Source: Closterium sp. Naga37s-1 (Eukaryota; Streptophyta; Zygnematophyceae; Desmidiales; Closteriaceae). From it: DNA of 64,000 bases. Shown piece after piece: positions 9,421-20,657 of this stretch. The notes under the pieces are model-generated. The model searched no databases. It saw only the letters and a list, made by a program, of their open reading frames with translations, and had not been told where the DNA came from. The stretch spans positions 930,001-994,000 of the forward strand of contig CANJKZ010000409.1 of the NCBI GenBank assembly GCA_947471745.1, given 5' to 3'. The number at the start of each line of letters is the position of its first letter. The first letter of the stretch is position 1. The position numbers were made by a program, and so were the translations under genes.

Positions 9421-12225
9421 ATGGATGACGAGAGACGGTATGATGCTCCAAGAAACGGGCTTAGCGTGCTAGGCATGTTTCCGCTACTCCCACACCCCGT
9501 CGCACCATCCTTCAGTTCTCCCACCCGACCCAATTCACCCGTACGTCAGTTCAGCGTAGCGGTTGACGACGAGCCGCTATCAACACCCAACACTAACCTG
9601 CCTGAGACTACTATTGTTGACGACGTCGGCAAAGGCTCTTCAGTCCCGGATGGAAGCACACCAAGAGCGGAATCCAGCGAGCCACAAAAGCGGAAGCGAA
9701 CGGGGAAGTACACCGAGCAACGGCTAGTATGGACCCCGCATCCACGTCCAGCACCCGCTACCGAGGCCGTTCCTGAGCCACCGAGCACTACGCCACCGAA
9801 GGAGTCTACACCAACGGAAGATACACCTGAAGCTGAGTATGAGGTGGTGTCTCATCGCTTTAACACTGATTGGTCGCGCCGTTTTGCATGGTTGCGACCC
9901 GTGCGCACGAAGAACGGTTGCCCTGCTCTTAAGTTTCAGATATGTATGCAGCATGATGATCCCGGCGCAAATACCAGCCACGGACGAAGAGGAGAAGGTG
10001 GGCGTGATCTGCAGCTCGGAAGCATCCGTACGCACGTCGGTTCTCGCGCGCACAAGGCGGCTTTGAAGGCACAAGCTGATGAAGAGGCTGCAACCGCGCA
10101 GCAAGCAACCACCGTCCGGTGGCAAATAACTGACCGCGCCACCAAGCATCTCATCCGCATGCTGCACATTGCCTTGTTTGTGTGCAAGGCGGATGCACCC
10201 ATTGCACTGTTCGTTTCATTGTCCTGGTTCTTGGCCAGGAAGGGATTGCCAGACCTCCCTCCAGGCGGCGCGTACGGGTCGTACTACTCTGAGTAAGATA
10301 TCTAGTCACTAATTCACGGTGCTCGTACCATTCAATATATAAGTTGACTAATTTGTGTCCTGTTCATGGCAGGTATGGCTTCCGGGAATGCCTTGCTACT
10401 ACGTCGAAGTATCTGCAGGAGATGCAACTGGCGCATATGCTGTCATCACCATGGGTGGGGATAAGTATCGATGAGAGTACTGATCGTGTGCACGGCAAGC
10501 ATCTCATTGTATACGTGACTTTTTTCAAAGGAGTTGTTGTTGTGACAGAGTTTCTTACCTTACTCACTATCGAGCGTGCTGATGCAGCTTCATTGACCAC
10601 GGTCTTGCTGCAGTACTTCCAGCAAATCGGCCTTCATCTGTAGCGGATTTCGGGCATTGCCAGTGACGGTGCGTCGGTGATGACGGGAGAAAAGACCGGT
10701 GTAGTCGTCCGCCTTTGTGCGCATGTGGAACATCTGGTGGCCGCGCACTGCGTCGCGCATTGGTGAGTGGTTTCTGGAAATCATCTGCCCTGCTATTGTC
10801 ATGCTTTACCTTTATTAACATTGCTTGTTCCTTGTTTTTTCTCCCCCCACGTGCAGAGAGGCGTTGGGCGCTAAAGATGCGACTGTCGTAGTTCCGGAGC
10901 TCGACATAGTTGACAACGTCGTTCATGCTGTGGCGACGAGTCTTAGCAAGTCCCACCTCTGGAACTTGCAGTGGGTGCTCTGCCAAACAAATCTGGAGGC
11001 GCAAGGGATCCACACCATTCGTTGGCTCTCACGCGGCGAGGCAATGCAACGATTGCTGGAGGTCTCGCCTGCGATTGTCGTGCTGCTGGAAGAACATCGA
11101 CACCAGCTGTTTGAAGTGGCCACGTCTTTCAATTTTCAGTTCTTGATGACGTTCCTTGCTGACATCCTTTTTTAGCTTAACTAGCAGAACACCAGGTTTC
11201 AGCAACGTCAGGTATATAGCGGCATATTACCCTCACTTGAATCGATCCTTGTACTCTGCTACAACTTTATATACTCTGCCTTACACCCCTCCATGCATGG
11301 AATGACCCTTCCGTCAGGTGGATGTGACGTTGTTGGTCTCCTGGTCAACGAAACGACAAAGCGAATCGAGCATTGCTACATCAGACCCCGCACAACAGGA
11401 ATGTTTGGCGAGGGTGGCGGAATGCAGCTGCCTAACTTCTTGGCAGCGCATGCGAAGCCAGAGAACTGTGAGGTCGCTGCAGAGGGAAATGACCATGACG
11501 TCAACCCAACGACAAGCCTCTACACCCTTCACGAGCAGCCCCTGGATGGACAACCGATGGGAGGGGACGTGGCTGCATGTGTCGAGATCGCCATCAAGCT
11601 CGCGCGGGGGGTCAACAAGCACCTGAAAGGGCGCATGAAAGACCTCGACAACTTGGAGGGGGCGAAGCTCTTCAAGAGCAAGTGTCATTTGCAGGACGAT
11701 GAGAAGCGCCATGCTGCCTTCAGGCAATGGCAGAGGCAGTTGGATGAACTCTACCACCACAAACTTCTTGGTAAATTGTTGTTTGCCATATTCACCACTG
11801 TATCTACCGATGTGTAGGTGTGTTTGTTTATATGTAGTTTGTGTTTCGTTTCTTAACCTTGCCAAAAATCGGTTTGATGTATTGCCACCACTTTATTTTT
11901 TCAACCCTTGGCAGGATTCAACTATCTCAAAGCGCAGTCCGAAATGTGGATATTCACATCCACAATGCGCTCGCAGCATCTGAATGAAGACTTCCAGCAA
12001 GCCTTCTCACTCATTCTGGAAGACGACGCCTGACAAAGGAGCGACCCGGACATCGTCCGCCTCTGGCAAGCTGTGGTAGTACTCCCGCTGAGCACGGTAG
12101 AGTGCGAAAGTGGCTTCTCAAAGCAAAACCTCATTAAGACATGGGGCCGTGGCTGCCTGGCTGATAGCATCTTGGGCCACTTTATGCGTTGTTTGCTGAT
12201 AGGGTACCGTATGGACTGTTTTTAA
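9421..12225 (+). pseudogene. hAT transposase (broken)
   Basis: Exon 1 (ATG 9421 to about 10296) starts MDDERRYDAPRN and has a BED-like DNA-binding region (DWSRRFAWLRPV, CPALKFQICMQHD, GSIRTHVGSRAHKAAL). An intron with acceptor GCAG near 10374 leads to the RNase-H-like core (GISIDESTDRVHGKHLIVYV), then a stop at ~10641 after IGLHL. Later pieces hold GIHTIRWLSRGEAMQRL (about 11009) and the dimerisation domain LSTVECESGFSKQN (about 12090-12130). The intron positions match those of the better preserved hAT at 14085-18090, so the two are related families. Multiple stops make it inactive. Confidence 0.85.
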
Positions 12226-12448
12226 GTGGTGAGTGTATTTTGCGGCTAGAAAAACCGTCGCCAGCAACGTGACTATCAAGGGACTTTTGTTGGCCGCACA
12301 GAGTTTGTGGAGGCTAAGGCTGCAGCTCCTCCCGTTACAGATGGGGAGTGACGCTCTTGTAGATGTAGGATTATTGTAAGGTGGTCTTGTTTGGTGTTGT
12401 GCTTGAATGTAACTCGTATGTGGTAGTGAACTTGACCGTAAACAGTGT

Positions 12449-12464
12449 AATAAAATTTTTATTG

Positions 12465-12498
<34 letters not shown>
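12449..12498 (+). repeat. AATAAA followed by a ~32-base A run
   Basis: AATAAA at about 12449 precedes an uninterrupted A run (12466-12497) by roughly 12 bases, the spacing of a polyadenylation site. It lies inside the hAT element, downstream of its coding region. The element retains introns, so it is not a simple cDNA copy. Confidence 0.6.
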
Positions 12499-12499
<1 letters not shown>

Positions 12500-12800
12500 G
12501 ATTTCACCCTGATCAAGAAAGGGTTTTTCAAAAGACACCCTGGCCATGGGCCAATAGTACAAGTCGCACCCCGATTACCGTAGCCAGGGTGCTCAAAAAC
12601 CAATCTAGGGCCTTGCTCTTCACTTGTTACATCACTGGCTACCTCTTGCATGCAGTTAAGGGGGGATGTTAGAAATTGTATTCTAATTATTTTTGCATGA
12701 AGAGTAGTTAGTGTAGTATCATACTAGTATTATGTCTATTGGTGGTGTACCCCTCTTGCCACCTTCCCCCTTCCTGTAACTTGTTTGCATTGCTACTATT

Positions 12801-12941
12801 TGTCAGAATGTGATATTTGTCTAGTATGCAGTGGGGTACTCTATAGTGAGTACAGCCCGGTTAGGGTTTGCTATTTGTATCCCAACTGCCTGCTAGTGAA
12901 ACCCTCTTCTTCTGTTATCATTCCTCTTCGTACTTCTCACA
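12801..12941 (+). repeat. Left LTR of element C
   Basis: 141 bp, TGTCAGAATG...TTCTCACA, followed at 12942 by the primer-binding site TGGTATCAGAGC. Confidence 0.9.
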
Positions 12942-14084
12942 TGGTATCAGAGCGTCTATACTCCTGGCCTGTGGGCCCACCTGCTTCCGCTGCTGTACTG
13001 TCTGTCGCGCGCCCCGTGGCGCGCGACGTTTTTTCTTCCCGCCACGCGCTCGGGGCGCATGGCAGTTTCCTGCCCGCCGTGCGCCCCGGGCGTGCGCGGC
13101 GGTTTCACGCTCCGTCGCGGCGCCCCCGGGGACCCGCGCGCCGCCCCCCGTCGCCCGTCGCGGCGCCCCCGGGGACCCGCGCGACGCCCCCGTCGTTCGT
13201 CGCGGCGCCCCCGGGGACCAGCGCGCCGCCCCCCGTCGTCCGTCGCGGCGCCCCCGGGGATTGTCGCGCCGTCCCCCATCGCCTGTCGCGGCGCGCCGCC
13301 CCTTTGACCCCGTGCGCCGCCCCTTCGACCCGCGCACCGCCCCTTTGACCCCGTGCGCCGCGGGGCTGCTTCCCCCCCGCCCCTCCCCTTTCTCCTTCCT
13401 CTCCCTCCTGCGCGTGCAGCTATGGGGGTGGCGGGTATGGGGGTGGCGGGTGTGTGAGCCGTCCCCTGCTCCTCCTCCTCCTCCGTCTCCCACTGCTACA
13501 GCTGACGCTGGGGGGGGGTGGATGTGTGGGAGCCGAGGGAGTGGCGCTAGGGGGGTGCCGTGGGAGTGGAGGTAGGAGTGCATAGGGGGGTGTGTGAAAG
13601 GGGGTCTGCAACAGTGGGGGAGGTTGAACGGAGGTAGCCGTTGTGGAGCCAGCAGCGCCAGTAGTCCGGATGCCCTTGCTCCGGTAGCCAGCGAGCCCGT
13701 TGCGCCAGTCGCCCGTGGGTCCGTTGCTCCAGCCGCTCGTCTTAGCCGCGGAGCCAGTTACTCCAGTAGTCCGGGGCCCTTGCTCCGGTAGCCCGTGTGC
13801 CAGTTGCTCCAGTAGCCCGTGTGCCAGCAGCTTCAGCCGCCGCCTCCAATCTCCACTCCTCTCACAGTCCCTCCTCCTCCTCCTCACGATTCCTCTTTGT
13901 CTCCCACTAGCTTTGCTTGTGCTTGTGAACTTATTATGTGACTGCTTGCTGTGCTGATTATACCCCACTTTGCCTATGGGGGTGTGTCAGAATGTGATAT
14001 TTGTCTAGTCTGCAGTGGGGTACTCTATAGTGAGTACATCCTGGTTAGGGTTTGCTATTTGTATCCCAACTGCCTGCTAGTGAA

Positions 14085-17000
14085 CAGGGACGTCGCTAGT
14101 CAAAAAGGCCGTCTTAGAATCAGACAGCCGTTCTGGCCTAAGTCTGACCATCAGACGGATTCGTTAGCGCTGTCAGACCTTTCAGACGAAAGTGCTTTGA
14201 CTAGTCTGTGGATTCAGACAATGTTTAAACTCTAGTCTGAAGCAAACACTAATACGTTAGAAGTTACAAACCTACTATGTCTCGCTATCAGATTCACTAG
14301 AACTAACAGAGCAAGCATCCTCGTTTTCATCCTCTGATGCTACGACTTGACCCCTCTTCCTCCTCCACGCGGGGATGAGTGCCTCCTCGGCAGCTACTTC
14401 TTCTCTCTCCCTCGCCGCTGCCGCCTCTGCTTCACGCGCAGCTCTTGAAGCTGCGTCTGCTGCTGCTTTCGATGCTACGGCTGCTGCTGCCTGAGCCGCT
14501 GCCGTTGCACGCTTTGCTCGCTTCACCGACCGCCCTGCCTGTGACATCACGACCTCCTTAGCTGGCCGGCGCTTCTTGCTCCCGTGCCACACCGACATGA
14601 TCCCCTGCGGCTCCAGCTCGTAATCAAGCAACGACACCGTCATCAACTCCCCGAGAGTGGCATCGCAAAGTTTGCCGCGAATCCAACTCTTGATCACGTT
14701 CTGCCGGCTAAACCCCCGCTCGCACTCCACTGTGCTGAGCGCGAGCACGGCCACTGCCATCCACAGCCTGACGAGGTTCGGGTAGGCTGCGGTCCAATCG
14801 TCGCTCGCAAGCATGTGCTTCAAGCTGTCGTGGAACGAGAGGTCCTCATGGTGGGTTGCGAGGATGCTGGTGAAGCTCCCCAACTCCCTCTTAGCCTTGC
14901 CCCAGTGGATGCCTGTACGATTCAAATGGGAGGGAGGAGACAGACACGAAGGAAACATATTAGACGTGGATTAATGTAGTTTAGTGTCAACATTACAGGG
15001 AGTGTAACCCACCCGGAAGTGTGTCGGGATCACCCGGCTTTTTCTTGAACAGGTCTCTCAGAGACTCAAACCACTGAAGAAACCTGCTATCGCGCTTCGC
15101 CCGAGAGCTAGGATAAGCACTTTGACGGAACAGACGAGCGCCTTTAAGGGCCGACAGGTCATGCATCCGCTCGGTAAGGTTGGAAACGACTTCTGTGGCA
15201 AAGTCTCTGGCGAGTTTGATGCACGCCTACAGGTCCGATCCGCTGGTCTGCCCCTCCAGGTGCTTCTCGTGCAGCACATACTTGTGGGTGGTAGGCGTGC
15301 CGTCCGCATCAACACCATCCACTTTCACTTCTCGCTTCTTTATGTTAGAATGCGCTTGCAGGAACTTTGCCAGCCTGCCGCTGTTGTCTCCGAAAGTCTC
15401 CTTGTAGTCGATGTAACGGCCGCTGAGGGTGTTCACAGTGTGCTGAAGAGCTGGTTGTATGACCGTCACATCAACCTGTTTAAAGGAAGGACAAATAACA
15501 ACAAGGAAGCCGGTTAGAACATGATAGGTCCGACACCAGAAAAACTGTTTAGCAATCCTTACCTGACGCCGCTGAAACTTCAGGTTGAGGATGTTCAGCT
15601 CTTTCAGCACATCCGCAAGGAAGTGCAGAAGGAAGTGAAACTTGAAGCTGGTGACGATGCCGTACGTCTTCTTGTCGTACTCGTACAGGATCAGGACCGC
15701 TGAAGGGAGCACCTCCGCGAATCGTTCGATGGCGTCTCCACGGGAGAGCCACCGGACACTGTGAATTCCCTGCATCTCGAGGTTGGTTTCCGATACCACC
15801 TCTTGCAGCTGCATGAATCGTGCGTGCTTCGGGCTTGATCGGCCGATGAGATCTGCCACGTGACGTACGGCTTTATCGATGATCCCGAAGTCCGGGAAAG
15901 CCGTGGCTGCATCTTTCGCGGTTAAAGCCTCCCTGCCGATAAAAAACAGCAAAGTCAGAACATCGTATTGAAACATAAAGCACATGTAAAGACGGTTACA
16001 GTAAGTGGACGCATACCTGTGCGCGATACAATGACATGAGACCAAGTGAGGTACTCTTGTACGCAGCCGCGCCACCAAACCGGTTTTACCGCCCGTCATC
16101 ACGCTGGCGCCGTCGGTGGAAATGCCTGAAAACCGCATGAGATCCACCCCATTCCCTTCAAGGTGAGTCAGCAAGACCGCCATGAGGGACGCCGCGTCAC
16201 ACTTGTCGACGGACAAGTTGGCGAAGAACTCCGTGACGACAACCCCGTGCTTGAGGAACGTGATGTACACGATGAGATGTTTCCCGTGCCGCCTGTCAGT
16301 GCTTTCGTCGAGTTGTATCCCAAGGAACGGACTCTCACGAATGTGTCGCAGTTGCTGCGCCTTCAGGTAGGAGACCATCGTCTCCATGAGCTGCTTGAAA
16401 CCGTACCTGCCAAACCAAAAGACAGAGCGTATAAGTAGTAGCACAAACATATTTATAAAGCGGACAAGTAAACACTACTTACTTGCTCATGTACGTGCCG
16501 TGATCCTTCAATGGGAGATGAGGCGTCCCCATCTCTGCCATGAACTGAACGAGCGAAACAAAGAGGGCGATCGGAGCTTCAGATTTGCAAATGAAGTGCG
16601 CGATTAACATCAACTTGAAGAGGCGATCAGACTCAGGATCGTCTTTTGCAAACTCTGCAATCGACGGCTGCTTCGCTTTCTTCCCCTCTCGCAGCTCCTT
16701 CCTCTCGAGCGCTGCTTCGTGCTTGATGCTGTGCTTATGCTTCCGCATAGTCTGCTTCTGAATGTCAATCCCGCCTTCGCCATTCCTCCCGTACTTGTAG
16801 TCGGGGTCGCCGTAGGCAATGCACACCGTACACTTCATGCACGGGCGTCCCTCGCTGGTCTTAGAAATGATTAGCCACGGAAAGTGCCGTGACCACTGCT
16901 CCTTGGCCTTCAACTGAAGCTCTTCCACAGTCAGAGGGAACGGCCCGTCGTCAGATGAAGGCGCTGCACGCGTGTGACGATTGTCATCAGCATTCGGTGC

Positions 17001-18090
17001 AGTTGGAGCGGTGGTGGCATGCTTCGCGAAAGACAGCTTCCGCTGCTTGTACTTCTTTGAGCCTGGGAAACGAGGAGGAAGGAATGGGGCACGAGTGTTT
17101 TTAGACACATCAGCGCGCGGTGTCAACTGAACCGTGGCGGAGCGAACAGGAGAGCATGCGGCAACGCAAGAAGGGAGCGGCGAGGGCGGAGGGTAAGAAG
17201 CATTCAATGTATCGTCACTGTTGTTGACAGGTTCGAAGGGGTATGGCGCATCGGGGGTGACAGGAACATCGACGCTTGCAGGTGTGGGGCTAGGTAGTAC
17301 ACAAGTCGGTTTGGCCTTGTCGCTTTGCCCTGTCAGGAAATCAAGGCCGGTACGCCTCTCGGTAGCGACAGCATCAACGGGAGAGGTAGTACTAGGAACT
17401 GTGGGTGGTGCTTCATGGCGCCCATCGGAAGCCATAACGAGACGAGAATGGTTGCGTGGGAGTGCTCCAGGAGCTGAGTCTCCTGCTGGTGTGGTGGCAA
17501 AAACTGCTGGAGAACTCGGCTGCGTGGGGGGTAGAAGAAGCACATCCATTCCGTGATCATCCCATGGCGACGCGCCCCCTCTGGGTGACTGTGGCAGAAC
17601 GTCGGTGCCACCCACGTCGCACGGTGGATGGCAGGCCAGCTGCCAGCACGTATGCGCTGGCAGCATCGCGCCAGCCTGGAAGGTTGTCTACTTGTACGCG
17701 TGCGCTGCACCTCGGCAACTTCTGAGTCAGAAGTTGCCAGAGTCATGTGGCATTTACTTCCATGCTGCGCTGGCACGCCGAATCATAAATGCGGTGTAAT
17801 GCATCGCAACCCACAGTGCGTGGACGAGTGGGCCAGTGGGCTAGTGGGCCAGTGGACCAGAGGGACTGTGGGCCAGTGGGCTCGGTTGTCAGTATCAGAC
17901 GGAAAAAAACGCGCTGTCTGGCAATCCAGACGAAACGTATAAGCGTGTCATGAAATTCAGATGAACATATAATACAAATATTACAGTTCAGATGAAATTT
18001 CAAAGCCTGTCTTGAATCTCAGATGAACATACAAAATTGAGTCTGATTTGCAGACCATCAGACCATTTTCGTCTGCTATCGACGTCCCTG
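14085..18090 (-). mobile_element. hAT transposon, 4006 bp, nearly intact
   Basis: Perfect terminal repeats CAGGGACGTCG and an exact 8-bp duplication CTAGTGAA (14077-14084, 18091-18098), inserted in the right LTR of element C. Both subterminal zones are dense in CAGAC/GTCTG motifs, likely transposase binding sites. The transposase runs on the minus strand. This is the youngest insertion of this nest. Confidence 0.95.
14275..17666 (-). CDS. hAT transposase, one in-frame stop
   Basis: About five exons on the minus strand. Exon 1 (to about 16492) has a Ser/Thr/Pro-rich N-terminus and a BED-like region (KCTVCIAYGDPDYKYGRNG; KHKHSIKHEAAL), ending HGTYMSK. Exon 2 (about 16408-16020) starts YGFKQLMETM and holds GIQLDESTDRRHGKHLIVYI with a catalytic Asp, then GISTDGASVMTGGKTGL and SCHCIAHR. 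Exon 3 (15932-15564) has IHSVRWLSRGDAIERF. Exon 4 follows, with a TAG at 15227-15229 after TSGSDL. The last exon carries the dimerisation domain LSTVECERGFSRQNVIKSW and an Ala-rich, acidic tail ending SSSESDSET (stop near 14275). Apart from the TAG the frame looks intact. The exact start is uncertain. Confidence 0.85.
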
Positions 18091-18139
18091 CTAGTGAAAC
18101 TCTCTTCTTCTGCTATCATTCCTCTTCGTACTTCTGACA

Positions 18140-19084
18140 CTATTGAAGCCCTCTTTTCTCAACTATATCTCACGTTACTCTCGCCATTAACGCTATGCTT
18201 CCTACGGCTCCTAAGCTAAGCTAAGATTCTAACACTATCCATACTCAAATACTTGTGATTGTTTGTGTAACATATACATGCCTTATTCCAGAGAAGACAA
18301 ACTAGCATATTACTGTTTAATGTAGATAGTTATAGGAATTTTAATGATTCGTCAGGAGAAAAGTCTCAGCATGGTCAACCAAGTTATATTCCAAGCCCTA
18401 TTAGTATTGAGAAGGCAGGCATAATGAGTTTATCAGGAGCAATGAATGCGTCAAGATTTTTAGTTTTGTTTGTTTGCGTTTTTGTGTGTTTTGTTTTTAC
18501 ATTGAACACCCTAATTCACATCTGTTTACAATGCAGGCATATAAAGAAACAATATAATAAAAAGTGTAGGAATGAGAAACATAGGTAATACAGCTGCTTA
18601 GGAAGTGGCAATCACTTCATATTTTAACTCACTCGTAAGCCTCGAAACCTGTGCGACTGTAACGAAAACCATACGCAACTAATTTGATTTGGAAACAGCT
18701 CTCCGCATGAGGCCAACTTCGTATTCTAGTTCGAGAGATTTGATACGCGGATTTCCCATGGTTGACACTTGCAGCGATAGCCCTTCGAGAAACTTGACCT
18801 GTGGCACTGTGCGCATTCAGCACGGGCTGCCGTTTGCCTGGTCCCAAAAGGGCAGCTTCCAGCCAAAATGCAAACAGAACTCCCGAGTCGCGATGCTTTT
18901 TCTTTCGAACTGTATCGGCAAAAATTATTGGTGTGGCTCAAACTACACTGCCGTAACTGAAGACGCCTAGGACAGAACCTTGTTGAGGTGTCCTCCGAGA
19001 CTGTAAGGCTTTCTCGAGAGTTTCTAGGGAACTTTTCGAGAGTGGGCTGGTGGTGCTGGGAGGCGAGGTGGTTCTGAAAGGCAA
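18140..19084. other. Intergenic, no gene recognised
   Basis: AT-richer DNA with short ORFs only. No conserved domain, RNA gene or terminal repeat pair was recognised. Confidence 0.5.
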
Positions 19085-20015
19085 GGATCGCACGGAGCTG
19101 ACTCGGAGAGCACGCAGGTCAGGTACAGCGAAGCAGGGGAAGGACCCGTGGCGAGATCTGAAGGGTGACGAGAGAGCGGCGGTGGCTCTACTCAGTGAGC
19201 CAGGTGAAAAGGCCACTGAGGAATGAGTGGGAAGCAGCGTGGGGGAGGAAAATAGACTGGAGAAAGGTGGAAAGCAAGAGGGACTCGTTGGTGACACCCA
19301 TCAGGGCAAGGGATGTGCTGCTGAGAATGCACAATCTGAACCTACAGGTGGGCGGCAGGCTGAAATTCCTGGGGGAAAGGGCGCGCTGTTCACATTGCGG
19401 GAAGCCTGAAACCCTAGAACATTGCATGTTCAGTTGCCCGCTGGTCCAACCGGTGATCGGCGCGCTGCAGAGATCTTTGCAGTTGTTGGGCCAAGCGGGC
19501 AACCCGAACTCGCTCGGTGCGCTGCTTTTTGATGAGGGGGGCACGAAGTCAGGGTTTCCTGCATCAACCTTAGTGGCCACAACATTCCGCCACATCTGGC
19601 TGGCGAGATGTGGCATGGTCTGGAGGGGGGAAGTTTTTCAGCAGAAGAAGGTGGCAAGAGGGGCAATCAGAGATTTCGCGCTGCATGCTCAGGTGTATCG
19701 CACGGAGCTGACTCGGAGAGCACGCAGGTCAGGTACAGCGAAGCAGGAGAAGGACCCGTGGCGAGATCTGAAGGGTGACGAGAGAGCGGCGGTGGCTCTA
19801 CTCAGTGAGCCAGGTGAAAAGGCCACGTGGAGCGATGGGTTTCTCTCCATCTGGCGCAATCCCAGAACGATCAGGCAGCCCCCGTAGAAGCCTCATGGAG
19901 GGGTGACCCCGGTAGTGGCACTAACATGTTGGTACCAGGGTAGGTCCTCTCCAGAAAATCAGTTACGACTGAGGATGTATGCGCTTTTATAGTGTAATAA
20001 CATTCAAAAAAACAA
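19085..20015 (+). mobile_element. 3' fragment of a non-LTR (LINE) retrotransposon
   Basis: The ORF 19165-19887 ends in the zinc-binding zf-RVT region found at the C-terminus of plant L1-type reverse transcriptases: CSHCGKPETLEHCMFSCPL, then TFRHIWLARCGMVWRGE. The polymerase domain is missing, so it is 5'-truncated. An A-rich 3' end lies at about 20005-20020. Bases 19085-19214 are a near-exact direct copy of 19699-19828, with the real upstream sequence absent. This probably arose in a scrambled insertion. Inactive. Confidence 0.75.
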
Positions 20016-20104
20016 AAAAGGCAAGGATGCTTTCGTAAATGTGACTCGGAGAAGGAAACCAAGCTGCCCAGGGTCTGTGTGCACCGTGCTTGTTTTGCAC
20101 CTTA

Positions 20105-20654
20105 GACAGCGGTACACCTGGCGCATTTTTAAGGATCACTTAGCTGATCACCGTCACCCCAATCGTAGGATCATTGGTAGCAAAACAACAAATTTTGTGG
20201 GCACATTACGATCCTCGTTGATGTACCAATTCCAATTTTGCATTGGTGATCCTCTGCGACCAGGCGACATCGCAACGAGTCACGAACGTTGATACTTCGC
20301 GTGCATATGTTGGCCGTGTAATATACTGAGACGAAACAACGTCATTGGTGAGATTTTCATTTTCGAAATGCTTTGATTTGATGCGACCTCGTTTCAGATG
20401 TACGACCTGATTGCGAAAGGAAAGTTTTTCGTCAACAAGGATCACCCTGACTTTGGTACAGAGTTGCAAAGATCACCAAGAGATTGGCAGTCACGATGAT
20501 CCTACGGACATCACAAAGATTGTGTACCATTGACTACACATGTTCCCGATCCCACCTCTGTTGGTACACCACCTGACACAGTGATCACTGTTCCGCAAGG
20601 ATCGCCGACGTGATCCTCAAAATGCAGCGATCTTTCCTTGGGTGTACCGCGCTC
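20105..20654. mobile_element. Candidate 550-bp MITE with TTA target duplication
   Basis: Ends GACAGCGGTACACC and (reverse complement) GAGCGCGGTACACC match at 12 of 14 positions and are flanked by TTA (20102-20104, 20655-20657). No ORF. TTA duplications are typical of PIF/Harbinger MITEs, but the ends do not clearly show that family's consensus. The interior is notably rich in GATC-containing motifs (AAGGATCAC, GATCCT). Confidence 0.5.
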
Positions 20655-20657
20655 TTA

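Larger units (their letters stand above)
8873..12615 (+). mobile_element. hAT-type DNA transposon with 8-bp target duplication
   Basis: The perfect 8-bp duplication CTCTTCAC (8865-8872 and 12616-12623) brackets the element; 8 bp is diagnostic of hAT. Ends start CAGGATTATC and (reverse complement of right end) CAAGGCCCTAG, so the terminal repeats are short and diverged. Both subterminal zones carry many ACCCTG motifs in opposing orientation, probably transposase binding sites. It encodes a decayed hAT transposase. It sits 30 bp beyond the gypsy LTR. Confidence 0.85.
12801..18139 (+). mobile_element. Non-autonomous copia-like LTR element (family C), split by a hAT
   Basis: The 5-bp duplication CTATT (12796-12800, 18140-18144) flanks two LTRs of ~141 bp that start TGTCAGAATG and end in CACA/GACA. 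The primer site TGGTATCAGAGCG directly follows the left LTR (initiator-Met type). A polypurine tract CTATGGGGGTG precedes the right LTR. The interior (12942-13984, 1043 bp) has no protease, integrase or RT, only GC-rich repeats (CGGCGCCCCCGGGGACC units of ~55 bp at 13100-13300) and low-complexity sequence. It must depend on proteins from an autonomous copia. A solo LTR of this family sits at 48525-48666. Confidence 0.88.
13985..18139 (+). repeat. Right LTR of element C, interrupted by hAT 14085-18090
   Basis: Bases 13985-14084 and 18099-18139 together match the left LTR. They are separated by a hAT with CTAGTGAA on both sides. LTR end TTCTGACA at 18139. Confidence 0.9.

Noticed and set aside
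12785-13583. Arg/Pro-rich ORFs in the interior of element C
   Set aside because: They come from ~55-bp GC-rich repeats open in all frames, with no domain similarity.
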